From assembly GCA_023376005.1 (NCBI GenBank), contig CM042157.1, positions 50,646,817 to 50,710,816 on the forward strand: a stretch of DNA of 64,000 bases, in the 5' to 3' direction. The position numbers were made by a program, and so were the translations under genes. The notes under the pieces are model-generated. The model had not been told where the DNA came from. It saw only the letters and a program-made list of their open reading frames with translations, and made no database searches. This DNA comes from Doryteuthis pealeii. Taxonomy: Eukaryota > Mollusca > Cephalopoda > Myopsida > Loliginidae. This document shows, piece after piece, positions 32,906 to 45,164 of the stretch (position 1 is the stretch's first letter; each line of letters opens with the position of its first letter).

Positions 32906-33348
32906 AATGGTTTGATTTTGATAGGAATCTTTTACTGTATAAGGTTCACATGTCGGTTATACATTTACTAATCCTAACTCATACACCTGAGTCAGTGTTG
33001 TTTTAATAAAATCAAAACTATCGGTCTTTGCTTTGTAGGAGATAAATCTTTGAAAAAGATTGATAGTTGGATTTGATTTGATTTTAACTGATGCACAACT
33101 GATACTGCCCAAGTAGATATTTGATTTGGTTTGACAGTTTTTTTTTTAATCTGAAGTCCCTTTGCCAATTTTAGTGCCTAAATTCTGCTTCAGTTGAAAC
33201 CATATGCTCCATAAAACCATATGTTGGAGGCAGGTTCATCTGATTTACCTAAAGGTCATTCTAAGGAGACAGCCATAATAAGTAGTGGATAATGATGACC
33301 TCATTTTAAAAAGTATGACTTATGCTTGCTTATTTCCAAAAGATGAAT

Positions 33349-33349
33349 T

Positions 33350-33399
<50 letters not shown>
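33349..33399. repeat. (TA)n microsatellite
   Basis: TA run of about 50 bp with one break. Confidence 0.95.
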
Positions 33400-33400
<1 letters not shown>

Positions 33401-33469
33401 CATAGTTTATATTAAAAAATGATTGGATTATTTATGCATGGATTGGCACTAATGTTTGTATATACATTT

Positions 33470-33605
33470 CATAAAGAAAGAAAGAGAGAAAGAATGAAAA
33501 GTAGAAAGTGGGGAGAGAAAAAAAGAAAGAGAGAAAGAATGAAAAGTAGAAAGTGGGGTGAGAATAGGTTGAAAAGAAAGAGTAATTGAAAAAGAAAGAA
33601 AGAGC
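33470..33605. repeat. A/G-rich tandem duplication
   Basis: The segment GAAAGAATGAAAAGTAGAAA then GTGGGGAGAG is present twice, about 60 bp apart (33490 and 33535). The reverse Phe/Ser-rich frame is an artefact. Confidence 0.75.
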
Positions 33606-34209
33606 GTGAATGTCAGTTCCGTTGGTGAGTTGATAACCCAGGAAAATCATTCACATAAAATTTGTTCATACCATGAGAGTAAATAGAAGAAAGAAAAAAA
33701 GCATGGTGTTATATACCCCTTACTCTGTTGGATACATATAAGGGGAGAGTTCTATTAGGTTATGAGAGCATCCATAGTTATGCCCTCACATCTAAATCTT
33801 TATTTTACTTGTTCTTTTATATGTTTAAGTCTTTTCTTATTTGAGTAGTTGGCTGGTACCTTATGGCTTCTCTAGTCTGTTTCTTGTGTAGCTAGGCAAT
33901 TCTTCTAACTTCTGTTGACTGGTCTGGTCTGTCTTTAAGATGCTGGTCTCATTTTGCCTAGGTGCCATTAGCCCATAGAGACAATCAAAGCATATATTTT
34001 GTATGATCACATTTTTATTTAGAACCAGAACTTTCTTATCCTAGGATCCTTCAATCGCTTGAATGGAGTGAAGCAGACCCTTACAACACAATGTCTCCCG
34101 CAGAATTGACTAAGATAATCTGAGCCTTCTTTCCCACAGTTTATGTAACCAGAAAGAAGGTTACCCAAATGTTATTTCATGCCAATCATCAAACTGTCTC
34201 CAATTTTGA

Positions 34210-34760
34210 ATTTCAAGAAAGAAAGAATGAATAGAAGATAGAAAGAAAGAAAGAAAGAATAGAAGATAGAAAGAATGAATAGAAGAAAGAAAGAAAGAAA
34301 GAATAGAAGATAGAAAGAAAGAAAGAGAGAATAGAAAAGAAAGAAAGAAAAGAAAGAAAGAAAAAGAAAGAAAGAAGAAAGAAGAATAGAAAGAAAGAAA
34401 GAAAGAGAAAGAATAAAAGAAAGAAAGAAAGAATAGAAGAAGAAAGAAGAAAGAATAGAAGATAGAAAGAAAGAAAGAAAGAAAGAAAGAATAGAAGAAA
34501 GAAAGAAAGAATAGAAGAAAGAAAGAAAGAAATAATAGAAGAAAGAAAGAAAGAAATAAAAGAAGAAAGAAAGAAAGAAGAATAGAAGATAAGAAAGAAA
34601 GAGAGAATAGAATAAAGTGAGAAAGAAAGAAAGAAGAAAGAAAGAAAGAATAGAAAGAGAAAGAAGAAAGAAAGAAAGAAAGAAAGAAAGAATAAAGATA
34701 GAAAGAAAGAAAGAGAGAATAGAATAAAGTGAGAAAGAAAAGAAGAAAACAGAGGAAGTA
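34210..34760. repeat. (GAAA)n-rich purine tract (~550 bp)
   Basis: Almost pure A/G on the + strand: GAAA repeats broken by GAATAGAAGA every 20-60 bp, a higher-order pattern. No coding content. Confidence 0.95.
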
Positions 34761-34799
34761 AGAAAATAAGTTGAAGAGTAAGTGTAATTGAAAAAGAGA

Positions 34800-35330
34800 T
34801 GACTGTTTTTATACTACGAAATTTATTTTAAAATATTATTTTATCAAAGTTATTTTAATATTTTTCTCTAAATCATTATTCATAAAAACAAATATATTGA
34901 TGAAATTTTATTTTTCATGAGTAACTGTGTTCTTAAAGGTATTTAAAAACAAGTGTTGAATTTTAGGAGACAATGGTTTTATATTACAAAATTAATTAAA
35001 AAGTCATTTAAGAATGTTTTTATGTAAAGTTGATATCATAATTAAATCTAATAAATTTAAGAATTTAAAATGTTTACACCTTGAAAATGTCTTTTTTTAC
35101 ATCTTTTTTTACATCTTTTTTTACATCTTTTTTTACATTCTCTCAGTAAAAAGTGAACACCAGACATATTGGTGAGTTGGAAACTCTTTAATTTTGATCA
35201 AATAATAATTATTTCAAATTATTAAACAGAAGAAAGAAATAATGGGAAGCAAAAAAAGGAATAAAGAATAAATTGAAAAGAAAGACTAATTGAAAAATAA
35301 AGAAAAAATAAAAATAAAAAAATACCATTC
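34800..35330. other. AT-rich non-coding with short tandem array
   Basis: Four copies of ACATCTTTTTTT are in tandem at about 35098-35140. Nothing else is recognised. The phrases TTGGTGAGTTG and ATTGAAAAA plus AG-rich runs recur at 33.6, 35.2, 36.1 and 37.2 kb, hinting at an old dispersed repeat. Confidence 0.45.
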
Positions 35331-35339
35331 ACCATGAGT

Positions 35340-35455
35340 AGGATGTGACACAAGGTTGCAAGTATGAAGCATCCAGCAAGGATCAAACATGCTATACAGT
35401 AGTGTTGGTTCTGTGAAACTAGCTTATAACCATTACACCATGATGGAATACCCTA
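35340..35455 (-). mobile_element. tRNA-derived SINE, subfamily B
   Basis: The reverse strand has ATGGTGTAATGGTTATAAGC (head), GTTTGATCCTTGCTGGATG (B box) and TTGTGTCACATCCTACTCAT (body). Confidence 0.7.
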
Positions 35456-35494
35456 CCTTTCCTAAGGGTATTAGCTTTATATGGAATGCAAACC

Positions 35495-35910
35495 CCATCA
35501 TTACTCAGATTGCCATTTGTATTATTTGTATTATTTGGACTATTGTCCTCATCTTTATTGTTATCTACCCAACATTTTGGCCAATGTGCCTTAACACTTG
35601 TACCCAGTCATGGTTAACAGAATGAGAACAATCTACACCCATGGATTGAATAAAGGGTTCAGTTTGAAGCTCTATGAAAGCTCCTGATTACGACATGAAG
35701 GCTTCTGATTGCAACAAGAAAGTTCCCAATTTCAAGGAGGGGTTCCCGAGTTCAAGAAGGTTCCTGAGTCCAACAAGAAATTCCTGAAGATGGCCGGTGG
35801 GCATATCAGCTGAAATGTTGTGTAGATAACAATATTGATGAGGACAATAGTTTGAATAATACAAATAATACAAATTATCAAGCCTCATCTAAAAAATTCA
35901 GAGAAATCAG
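35495..35910. repeat. Inverted pair of the GGACTATTGTCC / TCGAGAAC repeat
   Basis: A + copy (35500-35590) and a - copy (35685-35910) of the family at 9240-9450 face each other. The - copy retains GGTTCCCGAGTTCAAGAAGG sub-repeats. Confidence 0.6.
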
Positions 35911-35956
35911 ATTGCCCTATTATTTCCTATAACAATAATCATTATACCTTGGGTGC

Positions 35957-35959
<3 letters not shown>

Positions 35960-35996
<37 letters not shown>
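35960..35996. repeat. (TA)n microsatellite
   Basis: TA run. Confidence 0.95.
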
Positions 35997-36002
<6 letters not shown>

Positions 36003-36389
36003 TGTATGGATTTATCATTTCTGTCTGTCTATAGATTCAAGAAGGTGATATTAGTCATGTTGTTTACTAAGACTTGCTTAGTCTGATACACAGGCCTCAG
36101 GTTGTTTACAATACCTGTTATTCATAAATGGCCACCCACTTTGACATCAGCCATGTTGGTGAGTTGAGAGACTTATTAGTTATATGAATTTCTTTCAGAA
36201 AGAAGAAAGAAAGAAGAAAGAAAGAATGGAAAAAAGAAAATAAAGAAAAAACAAATTGGAAGTCAATGAAATTGAAAAAGAGAGACAGAACATGAAGGGA
36301 TGCAGAAGAGAGTAAAAACTAAGATACCAAAAGTTATCATTATCATCATTATAATCATCAGGTTGCACTGAGAGCACATATACTCATAA

Positions 36390-36690
36390 CTCTCTACATA
36401 TTGTAATGGTTAGAATCATAGGAAATGGGCTCGTTGACCCAAGTTCAAATCCTGATCGAGGCTGTTTGCATTTCATACAGCATTTATACCCTTGGGAAAG
36501 GTATGCATCCAACTACTTTCCCTCAAGCTATGGGTTAATAGTTAGGCAGATTGGGCTCTTTGACCTTGGTTATGTAACCAGTCTAGGAGAAGGAAAACTC
36601 TGAATTCAAACCTGTTAAACTCTGTTTAAGAAAATGACCTTGTGTCACATCCTGCTCGAACAGACCGGTTGGTAAATATGTATATAACAG
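36390..36690 (+). mobile_element. tRNA-derived SINE, subfamily C, full length
   Basis: Head TATTGTAATGGTTAGAATCA, B box AAGTTCAAATCCTGATCG, body GCATTTATACCCTTGGGAAA, AACCAGTCTAGGAGAAGGAA and tail GACCTTGTGTCACATCCTGC. Same layout as at 50.5 kb. Confidence 0.8.
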
Positions 36691-37179
36691 TAATCACAAA
36701 AGGATAGATCTTTTGAGAGAGCCAACCATAGAATGTCCCCATGTGAGATTTTAAAAATATCACAAACACACAATGTTCATCATATCATACCATGATGGCA
36801 ACTGAAATGGCATGACTACTGCTGTCAAAAAAAAAAAAAAAATACCCCCCACTCTGCTATTAGCGCCTGTGTGGCAGCAATTTTCAATCTAACTCATCAT
36901 TTTGCTGGTCCCTATACTTTTGAATTCCTCTATGCAATTACTCAATAACAAATTTTATAACTGTAAATGCCAGTGAGAAACAATCTCATTTTTGTGTCAT
37001 TATCATAATTGCAGTAATTAATAACCAATTTATTGTTATAATCCGGCTTTTTGGTGTATCAGTTGTTCACATGATAAATTATGAGATTATTCATTTAAGG
37101 ATTGGTACTATTGAATGTCTGTGCATTCAAGATGTTGGCATCAGTTGGGTTGGCAAATGAAGAATTCAGCATCAGCTGA

Positions 37180-37520
37180 CTTTGAAAGAAATTGAAAAAG
37201 AATTATTGAAAAAGAGAGAAAAGAAAAAAAGAGTAAAGGAAAGAAAGAAAGAAAGAAAGAAATTGAATGAGAGAGATAGAGCACAAAGTGACAAAGAGGT
37301 GATTAGATAATGGAATGTTATAGTGTGAGAGGGAAAAAAAGAGAAAGTGAAAGAAAGAAGTGAGAAAGTTAAGTGGTAGTTACCCATGAAAAGAAAACCC
37401 ACAAATATGTCTGAATTCTTAAAAATGCCATAATAACAGAATTTCTTATTACTCGCAAGTGAGACTAGATTGCATGAAAAAATTAATTTGTTTTTATATA
37501 TATATATATATATATATATA
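37180..37520. repeat. A/G-rich tract and (TA)n
   Basis: Degenerate GAAA-rich sequence (37190-37370) followed by unremarkable AT-rich DNA and a TA run (about 37495-37520). The 119-codon reverse frame is rich in Phe/Ser/Leu because of the A/G bias. Confidence 0.7.
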
Positions 37521-38044
37521 AGTAGAATCACTCCGAATTCTTAATTTTTTATGTCATTACATTTTCCTCCTCTGTATCTTAATCTTTGTCATGGGAAATG
37601 AATCACCTAATTTTAAATAAACATATTTGTAGATAAATATATGTGTCCCAGTCATGTGATCAAAACATTGAATCATGGGAAGGTAGAAAAAAAGAACAGA
37701 AGAAAAAGAAAATAAGAAAATGAATGCGAACAGAGAGACACAGAGGAAATGGCTAGTTTACAGTTCTAACTGGTTAGTTCTTGTTCTCTTTGGCTTTCTC
37801 TGCTCACTGACAGGAAATTGTCACCAAGAGCTGAAAATAGAATCTTGGTGCTTAAAGGAATGTCTTTAACCCTTTGCCAGGGACCAGAACCACCCACTGC
37901 ATTTGCATAAAAAGAATCCAACTGGGTGGCTCTTTTAGCAATTGTTTTATCTCTCTTTCTACAGGGTGTGACAGAAATACTTCCCACATTTTAAATTGTC
38001 ATTTGTGAGATGCAAGTGAACTTAAGCAACTGGCAATGGTAGCT

Positions 38045-38640
38045 CCATGGCTGGTTGGTTGTTTGGATTTCACAACATGTCAACCCCTGTTGAGTTATTT
38101 TATGACAAAGATGTTTTGTTTTATTCATTCTTGATGGGTACTCAATTTATTCTAAACTCAATTTCTTAAACACATTTTTTAGAACTCATTTTGTTCTGTT
38201 TAACATATAGATGAAACCCTTACAGGTACTACCACTCCAGGTCAGAGTGGACCTGGGAGGAATGGGGATGAAGGGGCGCTCCACATTCCGCTGACCTCCA
38301 TCAGATAGAGTCATACCCAGGACACTAAGAGCCTCGGTCACTGCCTTCTAGCATATCTGATAACAAGCATTAGGGCTTGTTATAAGGGCAATAAGGTTAG
38401 AACAATCACATTGGTGGTAGAGCTTGATATAACCAGCCAATTGACCGGAAGGGGTGTCTCCAACCACCCATCTAGCCTAGATAAGGACCAAAGTGGAGTG
38501 TTGGATGTCATGGACTGCTCAGCCACCAGGGTTCCATCCTTAAGCATCACGGGTTGCCACCCACATTTAATAGGTGACCCCATTGGGGGGGTATCCCTCT
38601 GCAGAGGTGCAGTCAATGTAAAGCCCCAGCTGACAAGACT
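38045..38640 (-). mobile_element. Family D repeat, near full length
   Basis: The reverse-orientation 3' end is GGCTGGTTGGTTGTTTGGAT. It continues through GATGAAACCCTTACAGGTAC, CTCCAGGTCAGAGTGGACCT and CTTAAGCATCACGGGTTGCC to GCTGACAAGACTGAG. An 89-codon reverse frame (38649-38380) shares VMLKDGTLVAEQSMTSNTPL-like sequence with the frames of the 9.76- and 21.5-kb copies. Confidence 0.75.
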
Positions 38641-38984
38641 GAGCTCCATCTATCTAATGTCTTACAATTTTTTTCACACTGGTGCACACTGTGCATTTGC
38701 TGTTAAAACATTTTTTTAAGTCTAATGAATTTGTAATTACCTCACAGAGAGCTTTTCATGTTATGTTTGAATGATGCTGTTCTGGGAATTTTTAACCAAT
38801 AGCTGATTAAATTTCTCATCTGGACCAGTATTATTTCTACTGTTTAAAATATATGAAATATTTCTATATATAGCCTCTACATGCAATTATGGGGTTTCAA
38901 GAAATTACAACTATTTAATAATAATAATAATCATTTGCTTGCAGTTATATAGTTTTAGATATTCCTATCTAGTATTCAGACAGA

Positions 38985-39185
38985 TCTATTTGACCAATAG
39001 ATGGGGTCTTGTCAGGCACTACCACTCCAGGTCAGAGTACTACCACTCCAGGTCATCATGGTGTAATAGTTAGCAAGGTAGTCTTGCAAATCCATTACTA
39101 CTGAAAAGCAAGTTTGATCCTCACTGGATACCCCATACTAGCAACATTGTGTCCCATCCTACTCATGGTGATTGTGTTGGTTAAA
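38985..39185 (+). mobile_element. Family D fragment joined to SINE subfamily B
   Basis: CCAATAGATGGGGTC and two short copies of CTACCACTCCAGGTCA (39020-39055) lead straight into the SINE head CATGGTGTAATAGTTAGCAA and AAGTTTGATCCTCACTGGAT (39055-39185). Confidence 0.65.
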
Positions 39186-39189
39186 TAAA

Positions 39190-40070
39190 TACCTACCATT
39201 GGGAAAGGCATGAACCCTTCTCTTCTTTATGACCCCCCACTTAAGGGTAAATATTAGTGTAGACTGGACCATTTAACCTTGGTAATTCAAAACCTGAGGA
39301 ATATTGTTTAGATCATCTGTGGCACACTGGTGCACTATTCTTATATTATGAGTTCATGGAAAAAGTGTGTGGCTGGTCCTACACAAACCTTCATCACTAT
39401 TAACAAAATCATCTGTGTAAACAGTCTGGCAATTCACATAAGTCATTTTTTTTAATCCTTGAGACAAACTATTTACTACTCCTGGTAAAACTGGGTATCC
39501 TATCAATTATGCACAGTTAGTGTAATTTATTTGAATTCAGGTTAACTGTTAACAGAGGACAGGGATTTGTGAGTGATGTCCCTTAACCTTAGTGTTGACC
39601 TCCTTTCCTGTTTACCAGGCAAGCATGGAAGAAATGAGTTTAGATTTTAGTTTTGTCTTGGCCATGGAAATGAAAGCTATTATGGTGGCTCTCATCCAAA
39701 ATAGCCAATTCTCACATGCACGGTCGAGTGATCTGGATCCAAGACTTTAATAAAAATGTGAATTCACCAAAGTAATGTCTTGTGTTGTTACTACAAACAA
39801 ACAAACAACACTGGATGTCTTGGCCAGCCCAGAATCTAAAGAAGATAGACAGCCCAGAAGAAGTTAAAAGAACTACTCAGACCAAGCTATACAAAGTAAG
39901 AAGAAATATGATACAAGACAGAACAAGACAAGATAAGAAGATATATCAGATTAAAGTGAATATGTATCAAAACTGGTAAAACCTAGAAATAAATCCAGTT
40001 TGAAAAGGGTTAATCCCGCTTTTCACTGCTATAAAAAAAAAGTAATTTTGCAATTCAGTAAATCACTAGT
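39190..40070. other. No gene seen
   Basis: Ordinary non-repetitive sequence. A 65-codon frame at 39782 is Lys/Gln-rich and has no family features. Confidence 0.4.
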
Positions 40071-40077
40071 ATATGTA

Positions 40078-40341
40078 AGTAAAGTAAAGTTGTCGGGGTG
40101 GCCTATTGTCAGAATCAGCTGGGCAGTGAGTGAATCTATCTTCTTTTCACTAGTGCTAGACCAGGGAGATTGTTTTTGCTTAGATGGAGCACCACACCTA
40201 CCATCAGCTTCCCACTTTACCAAGCTGATCAGATTACTCAATCTGTGCTACTCATGCACTGAGTTGGCAGGGACTGGTATCGAACCAGGAACCTTGTGAT
40301 TCCTAGGCAGGTGCTCTACCAACTGAGCTAAACCAGCCCCC
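40078..40341 (-). mobile_element. tRNA-Lys-like SINE, full length
   Basis: The reverse strand starts GGGGCTGGTTTAGCTCAGTT, with B-box region GGTTCGATACCAGTCCC and a complete body ending in ACTTTACTTTACT. Confidence 0.85.
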
Positions 40342-40440
40342 TAGCATATGTACAAAAAAACAAACCAGTAAAGCAGGAAACTGTATTGATTTTACTTCTG
40401 CTGCTACATAAATGAGTTCTTATATACACACACATACACC

Positions 40441-40583
40441 GAGTAAAGTGAGGAGCTGATGGTAGGTGTGGTGTTCCACCTAAGCAAAAACAATGTCCCT
40501 GGTCTAGCACTAGCAAAAAGGAGATAGACTCCCTTGCTGTCCAGCTGTTACCGACAATAGGCCACTCTGCCAACTTTACTTAC
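40441..40583 (+). mobile_element. tRNA-Lys-like SINE, head-truncated
   Basis: The body begins AAGTGAGGAGCTGATGGTAG and ends CCAACTTTACTTAC. The opposite orientation of the copy 100 bp upstream makes an inverted pair. Confidence 0.8.
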
Positions 40584-40599
40584 ATATAATAGTGATTTA

Positions 40600-41505
40600 C
40601 TTACATATATTAGTGATATTACTACTTCTGTCCAATAAAAGTTGCTACATTTCCATATATATTTCATACACTGTATGTAACAACTATTATGGGACAGTAA
40701 ATTACAGTCAAATCATGGTGAAAGCAGTGGTTCTCACCAGATCACTGAAGTTAAGCAGCGATAAACCTGCTCAGATTTTATTTTCCAAACTTTTCATCTG
40801 GCTGGATGTCTTTGCTTATTTCTTGGTTGTAATGATTAAACAAGACTTTATTGTTTTTCTTTATTCTTTATTATAAACCTTAATCTCAAAAGGGTTTCCA
40901 ACCGCACAGTGAGAAGTTTCCATCTTGGGACAGATAAACGTAATGTCTAGTCCATTTAACTAACAGCTAAAATCTAATTAATTTAACTTAATTTTTGTTC
41001 TCATGTTTTCCAATTAGCAGAAGCCAGGGGTTCAACTAAAGGTCATTACCTATCAATAATATAACCCCCTCCCATTTTGAATTTCAATGGATATTAATTT
41101 AAAATCTAACTACACTTACAGACATAATTCGTAGGCTACCCACGAATTATGTAACACCATGCACAAATAAAAGCCCACAGCCAAAAATGCATGGTCCTGT
41201 CAGCATTTCCCTTCAGGGGCGTTTATATTGCTACCGAGCAATAAACACGACTCTTACTCCTTTTACACAAGGTACTGCTTAGGGGAAAGGCTGTCAGGGA
41301 CCCAGCAATTCATTTTTACCTCACTTACTCCAAGCCAAAGCCAAGTAAGTATGAACCTGCTCAGGTGATCACTTAATGAAAACAGGTGCTTGTAAGCCGC
41401 CTGAGGCCAATATGTTAGACTAAGCAAATATTAGTAAATAATAGTTATTAGGAAACAGGCCATATTTATTGGGTCAAACATCTAATTTCTTTAATTCTTT
41501 TATTC
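40600..41505. other. No gene seen
   Basis: Non-repetitive sequence with a small palindrome near 41130 (ATAATTCGTAGGC and CACGAATTAT). A 94-codon frame (40592-40876) looks like chance. Confidence 0.4.
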
Positions 41506-41509
41506 ATTC

Positions 41510-42140
41510 ATCATCATCATCATCATCATGTTGCTCTAGTAGCACGGACATCCATGACAATCTCTCACCAATCTATCACTGATTTCCCCGGAGGTCCTCT
41601 GCGCAGCATCCAGTATCCATGCAGAGATGGTCAATGCATGTTTTTGTTGGACAGCCCACACCGGCATGCCCATGTGTTGGCTTTCACAGGAGAACATCAC
41701 TTATGAGTCCATCTATCATGTTGCGCCAGCAGCACGGATATCCATGAAAATTTCCCACTAACCATCCCTATCACTCATTGCCCCCAGAAGGTTCTCTGTG
41801 TAGCATCTAGTATCCACATAGAGCTGGTCAATGTACATCTTTGTTGAATGGCCCACACCGACATACCCATGTGTTAGCTTCCATAGAACATCACTTATGA
41901 GTTCATCCTCACTTCTCCAACAGTATCCAGCATGTCTTATTTGTCTTACTCAGATGGTCTGTGTGATAGGAGGCAAATGGCTGTACAGTTGTTTTCTCAT
42001 GGGGTGCTGTTTCCATAATTTGTTCAAGATTGCATGCAGCATTCTTGTGCAGCTCTCATCAAACTTATTCTTTAGTTGTTTTATTAGGGTCAAAGTGGTC
42101 TAGCCATACAGTAGCACTGATACAACTATGGCCTGGAAAG
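41510..42140 (-). pseudogene. LINE RT C-terminal tail, two 3' ends in tandem
   Basis: Reverse-strand reading of 42140-41715 gives AIVVSVLLYG, then FDESCTRMLHAILNKLWKQH, RKQLYSHLPPITQTI, GYCWRSEDELISDVLW and MSDRDG-WEIFMDIRAAGAT. This is the typical post-RT tail of a widespread animal non-LTR retrotransposon. A second 3' end (41510-41712) repeats the last part and finishes in a (CAT)n run at 41508-41530, its 3' tail. Stops and frameshifts occur throughout; the RT catalytic core is absent. Confidence 0.75.
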
Positions 42141-42224
42141 ATTGTTACTCTAACTAGTCAGTGAGATCAGATTTCCATATGACTGAAAAGTTCTCAGACC
42201 AACTAAGAAGGAAATTACTTTTTT

Positions 42225-42560
42225 TTTAAATTTTATTGAATTTAATTTTTGAAAGGGTTAAAAAAAAAGTTCTTGAACCAATTAAAAAGCTAATTAATTT
42301 TTTTTTTTAAATATTTAATTTTACTTTTTGGAAGTTTTTGGTCCAATTAAAAAGCAAATTAACTTTTATTTTTGAATTAATTTTTTTTTCCACATTTTAA
42401 AAAAATTAATTTTTGTCTAAATTAAATTTGTTTTACATTAATTTTTTTCCAATTAATTCTTAAAAAGCCAATTAACTTTTTTATTTAAATTAAAATTGAT
42501 TTTTGATTTTTGAAATTGATTTTAATCAATTTTTTAAAATTATGTTTTTTTTTATTTACT
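42225..42560. repeat. AT-rich array with CCAATTAAAAAGC units
   Basis: At least three units contain CCAATTAAAAAGC[TA]AATTAA (near 42277, 42341 and, diverged, 42452) separated by T- and A-rich DNA. Unclassified. Confidence 0.55.
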
Positions 42561-42659
42561 TTTCAAAGTGTGAAAGAAATTTAAGAAATGAAATGCCAAG
42601 TGTGTTGAAAATAGAGTTGCATGAACATTTCATGGCTCTAAGGCATTTCCTTCTTAGTT

Positions 42660-43137
42660 AGGCTGAGAAAATGGAATCCTGGTGGCTGAGCAGTCCATGA
42701 CATGCAACACTCCACTTTGGCCCTTATTTAGGCTAGACGGGTGGTTGGAGAGGCCGCTTCTGATCAATTGGCTGGTCACGTCAAGCCCTAGTACCTATAT
42801 GATTGTCCCAACTCTATTGCCTTTTGGCAAGCCCCATCCGTTTTTATCACATGGGTGCTAGAAGGCAGTATTTGAGGGTGTTCATGTTCTGGATATGATG
42901 TTACTCTATCTAATGGGGAGGTTCCAGTTCTGAGAAATGTGGAGCATCCTTTCATCACCATTGCTCCTGGGTCCACTCTGGCCAGAGTGGTATTATTTGT
43001 TAGGGTCCCATCTATGCATTAAATAGGAAAAATGTGTTTAAAACCAACTGAGTTCCAATCAAGAATGAATAAAACAAAAACATCTTTGGCATAATATGAC
43101 CCAATGACATACTGTAAAATCCAACCAACCAACCAGG
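42660..43137 (+). mobile_element. Family D repeat with CCAA tail
   Basis: It runs from GAATCCTGGTGGCTGAGCAG through GGCTAGACGGGTGGTTGGAG, CTCTATCTAATGGGGAGGTT and GTCCCATCTATGCATTAAAT to CATACTGTAAAATCCAACCAACCAACC. Confidence 0.75.
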
Positions 43138-43139
43138 TT

Positions 43140-43775
43140 GAGAACTTTTCAATGCCCCCCCCCCTCCTTATTATAGCAATATTTACTATTAATGGGGCTA
43201 AATCAAAGTTGTATCATTTGCTATGAATGGTAAATTAAAAAACTTAATGCAGCGTCAAATAGATTTGCCTGATTTCTAATTAACAAAGTTTGTCTATTGA
43301 GGACGACTGAAAGAAAAACACATTTCCTAACCGAGCCCTAGATTTAGATTTCTTTTTTGCTATTGTAAGTTATTTAAACTGTGATTCAGTGCAGTCTACT
43401 AAATCAACTCTAGATTATATAATGTATATATTCAGATATTTCTTCTTTTTTTTTTGCCTTTGTTCCATAAAAACAAATCCTATGAATATCTTTGTGACAA
43501 ACTTTCCACAAATAATACTGTAATTATGATTGAATTCTGACTCAGAATTTTGACTTAAATGCTACACTGATTATTTGAATCACACAACAGTCTTGATACA
43601 TCGTTTCACTCACAACTTTTTTTTAACCCTTTGAACCTGAGCAAAACCGATATTTGTACTGCTACCTTGAAGTACATATATACCCAAGTGGCAGGGATTC
43701 CCCTTTGCTGCATCGCTATTGACTAGAAATTACAATATTACAATTTTATTATCATTATTTTATTATTATTCAATT
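43140..43775. other. No gene seen
   Basis: AT-rich sequence with a C8 run near 43158. Nothing recognisable. Confidence 0.4.

Positions 43776-43779
<4 letters not shown>

Positions 43780-43832
<53 letters not shown>
43780..43832. repeat. (TA)n microsatellite
   Basis: TA run of about 53 bp. Confidence 0.95.
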
Positions 43833-43839
<7 letters not shown>

Positions 43840-43984
43840 GCACACACAGACACACGTTTTGTAAGGAAATAGATAGTGGTGAATTTTTTTTTAATACAAA
43901 TTGTTAGAGTGCAACATTACAGTTAGTAATCTATTTTGCCTTTCAGGTGTGTTCCTGTAAATGGTATTGTAGACTTATTTCATA

Positions 43985-44235
43985 TCTAATTCATAATTTT
44001 CAATATATTTTTATTTCTCACAAAAAAAGACAAAATGATATCTATGTTAACATTTTCAAACCAATCTTTCATGTTATTTGCATTGAAAAATCTTTTTTCT
44101 TCTATGAGCATAAACTTCACATTCTATGAGGAAGTGTATTACAGTGCAGGGTGTTTGACAGGTTACATATCATGGTTGTTCCTCTTGTTCAAGTATAAAA
44201 GAATGTGTAAATCTTGTGTGGCCAATGTGCATATC
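43985..44235 (-). pseudogene. LINE RNase H-type C-terminal fragment
   Basis: Reverse-strand readings CQTPCTVIHFLIECEVY, RR-KIF and ANNMKDWFENVNIDIILSFF (across frameshifts) match the end of the LINE fragment at 7002-7190. The pattern 'TV.HFLIEC...' is typical of the region after RNase H in such LINEs. Inactive. Confidence 0.65.
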
Positions 44236-44239
44236 CAGA

Positions 44240-45160
44240 ATGTGTCGAGAGAAACCATGAACGTAGTAGTTTGAAGCGTGCATGACTGTGTTTGGCATGC
44301 AGAATGAGATCAGAGGAGAGTGGGGAGATTGAACTTGCATTCTCCTGATCGTGAGTCGTGGCCTGACACATGAGAATTGCTAAACCATCCAGAGTGGCCC
44401 GGATGGGAAGGATTGATGCGTGCTGATTAGTGTCGCACAGGCAGGTCAGAGTAAAGAGCCGGGATGAACACTGTAATTGTGTATTTATTGACTAGCCCTC
44501 ACAAACCGAGAGGAAAGCTTGCAGTAGCATCTTGGCTGTGACGACGAGTGGACGATAGACAAAATATTTTGATAGTGTTGGTGCAGCATTGCGTCAGACT
44601 TAACTGAGCCCCCCCCCCCAAGAACATTCTTATTAGACAGAATAAATGTAAGTGTGTTTTTGTAACAATATGTTTATCAAGTGAAAACCTCTTTCATTAT
44701 TTCAACTTTGCAAGGGAACCAACAATATAATAATAGTCAATGGACTATTTTGATTAACTGAGATTAAGATTATATTTCTTTTCAAAGTGACATTAAACAT
44801 TCTTCTAAATTGGTAATTCTTAGACTGTTTTTATTTATATTTGTTGTTTTATTTCTGAGTCATAAATTCCTTTGAAATCTATCAAAGGTTAGGCACTCCC
44901 ATCCGCTTCTCATTTCTTATAACAATCACTAAATCTCGTGCTTCAAGGGTGAAGAGGCATCTTGACCAACATAGCTTTTCTGACACTTATATTTCTAAGA
45001 AAAATAATGTGCCATTTTCAAAGTCAAAATATAATTAGTTCAAGATATTCATCAGTAAAATTTAGATCATATTAACTTTGCTGCTTTTATTTCTTAGATA
45101 CAAAATTCTATTTATAAATAAAAGTGTTTTTACTGAAAAAAGAAATGCACACTTGGTTTA
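44240..45160. other. No gene seen
   Basis: Somewhat GC-richer at 44270-44640, with a C9 run near 44612; possibly more LINE-derived sequence, but not readable as a known domain. Confidence 0.35.
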
Positions 45161-45164
45161 TAGG

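Noticed and set aside
37172..37531. 119-codon reverse frame
   Set aside because: Phe/Ser/Leu-rich translation of an A/G-rich tract.
37766..37987. 73-codon reverse frame with balanced composition (SFYANAVGGSGPWQRVKDIP...)
   Set aside because: Composition looks gene-like, but I recognise no family, no flanking splice sites stand out, and the length is within chance. A protein search could revive it.
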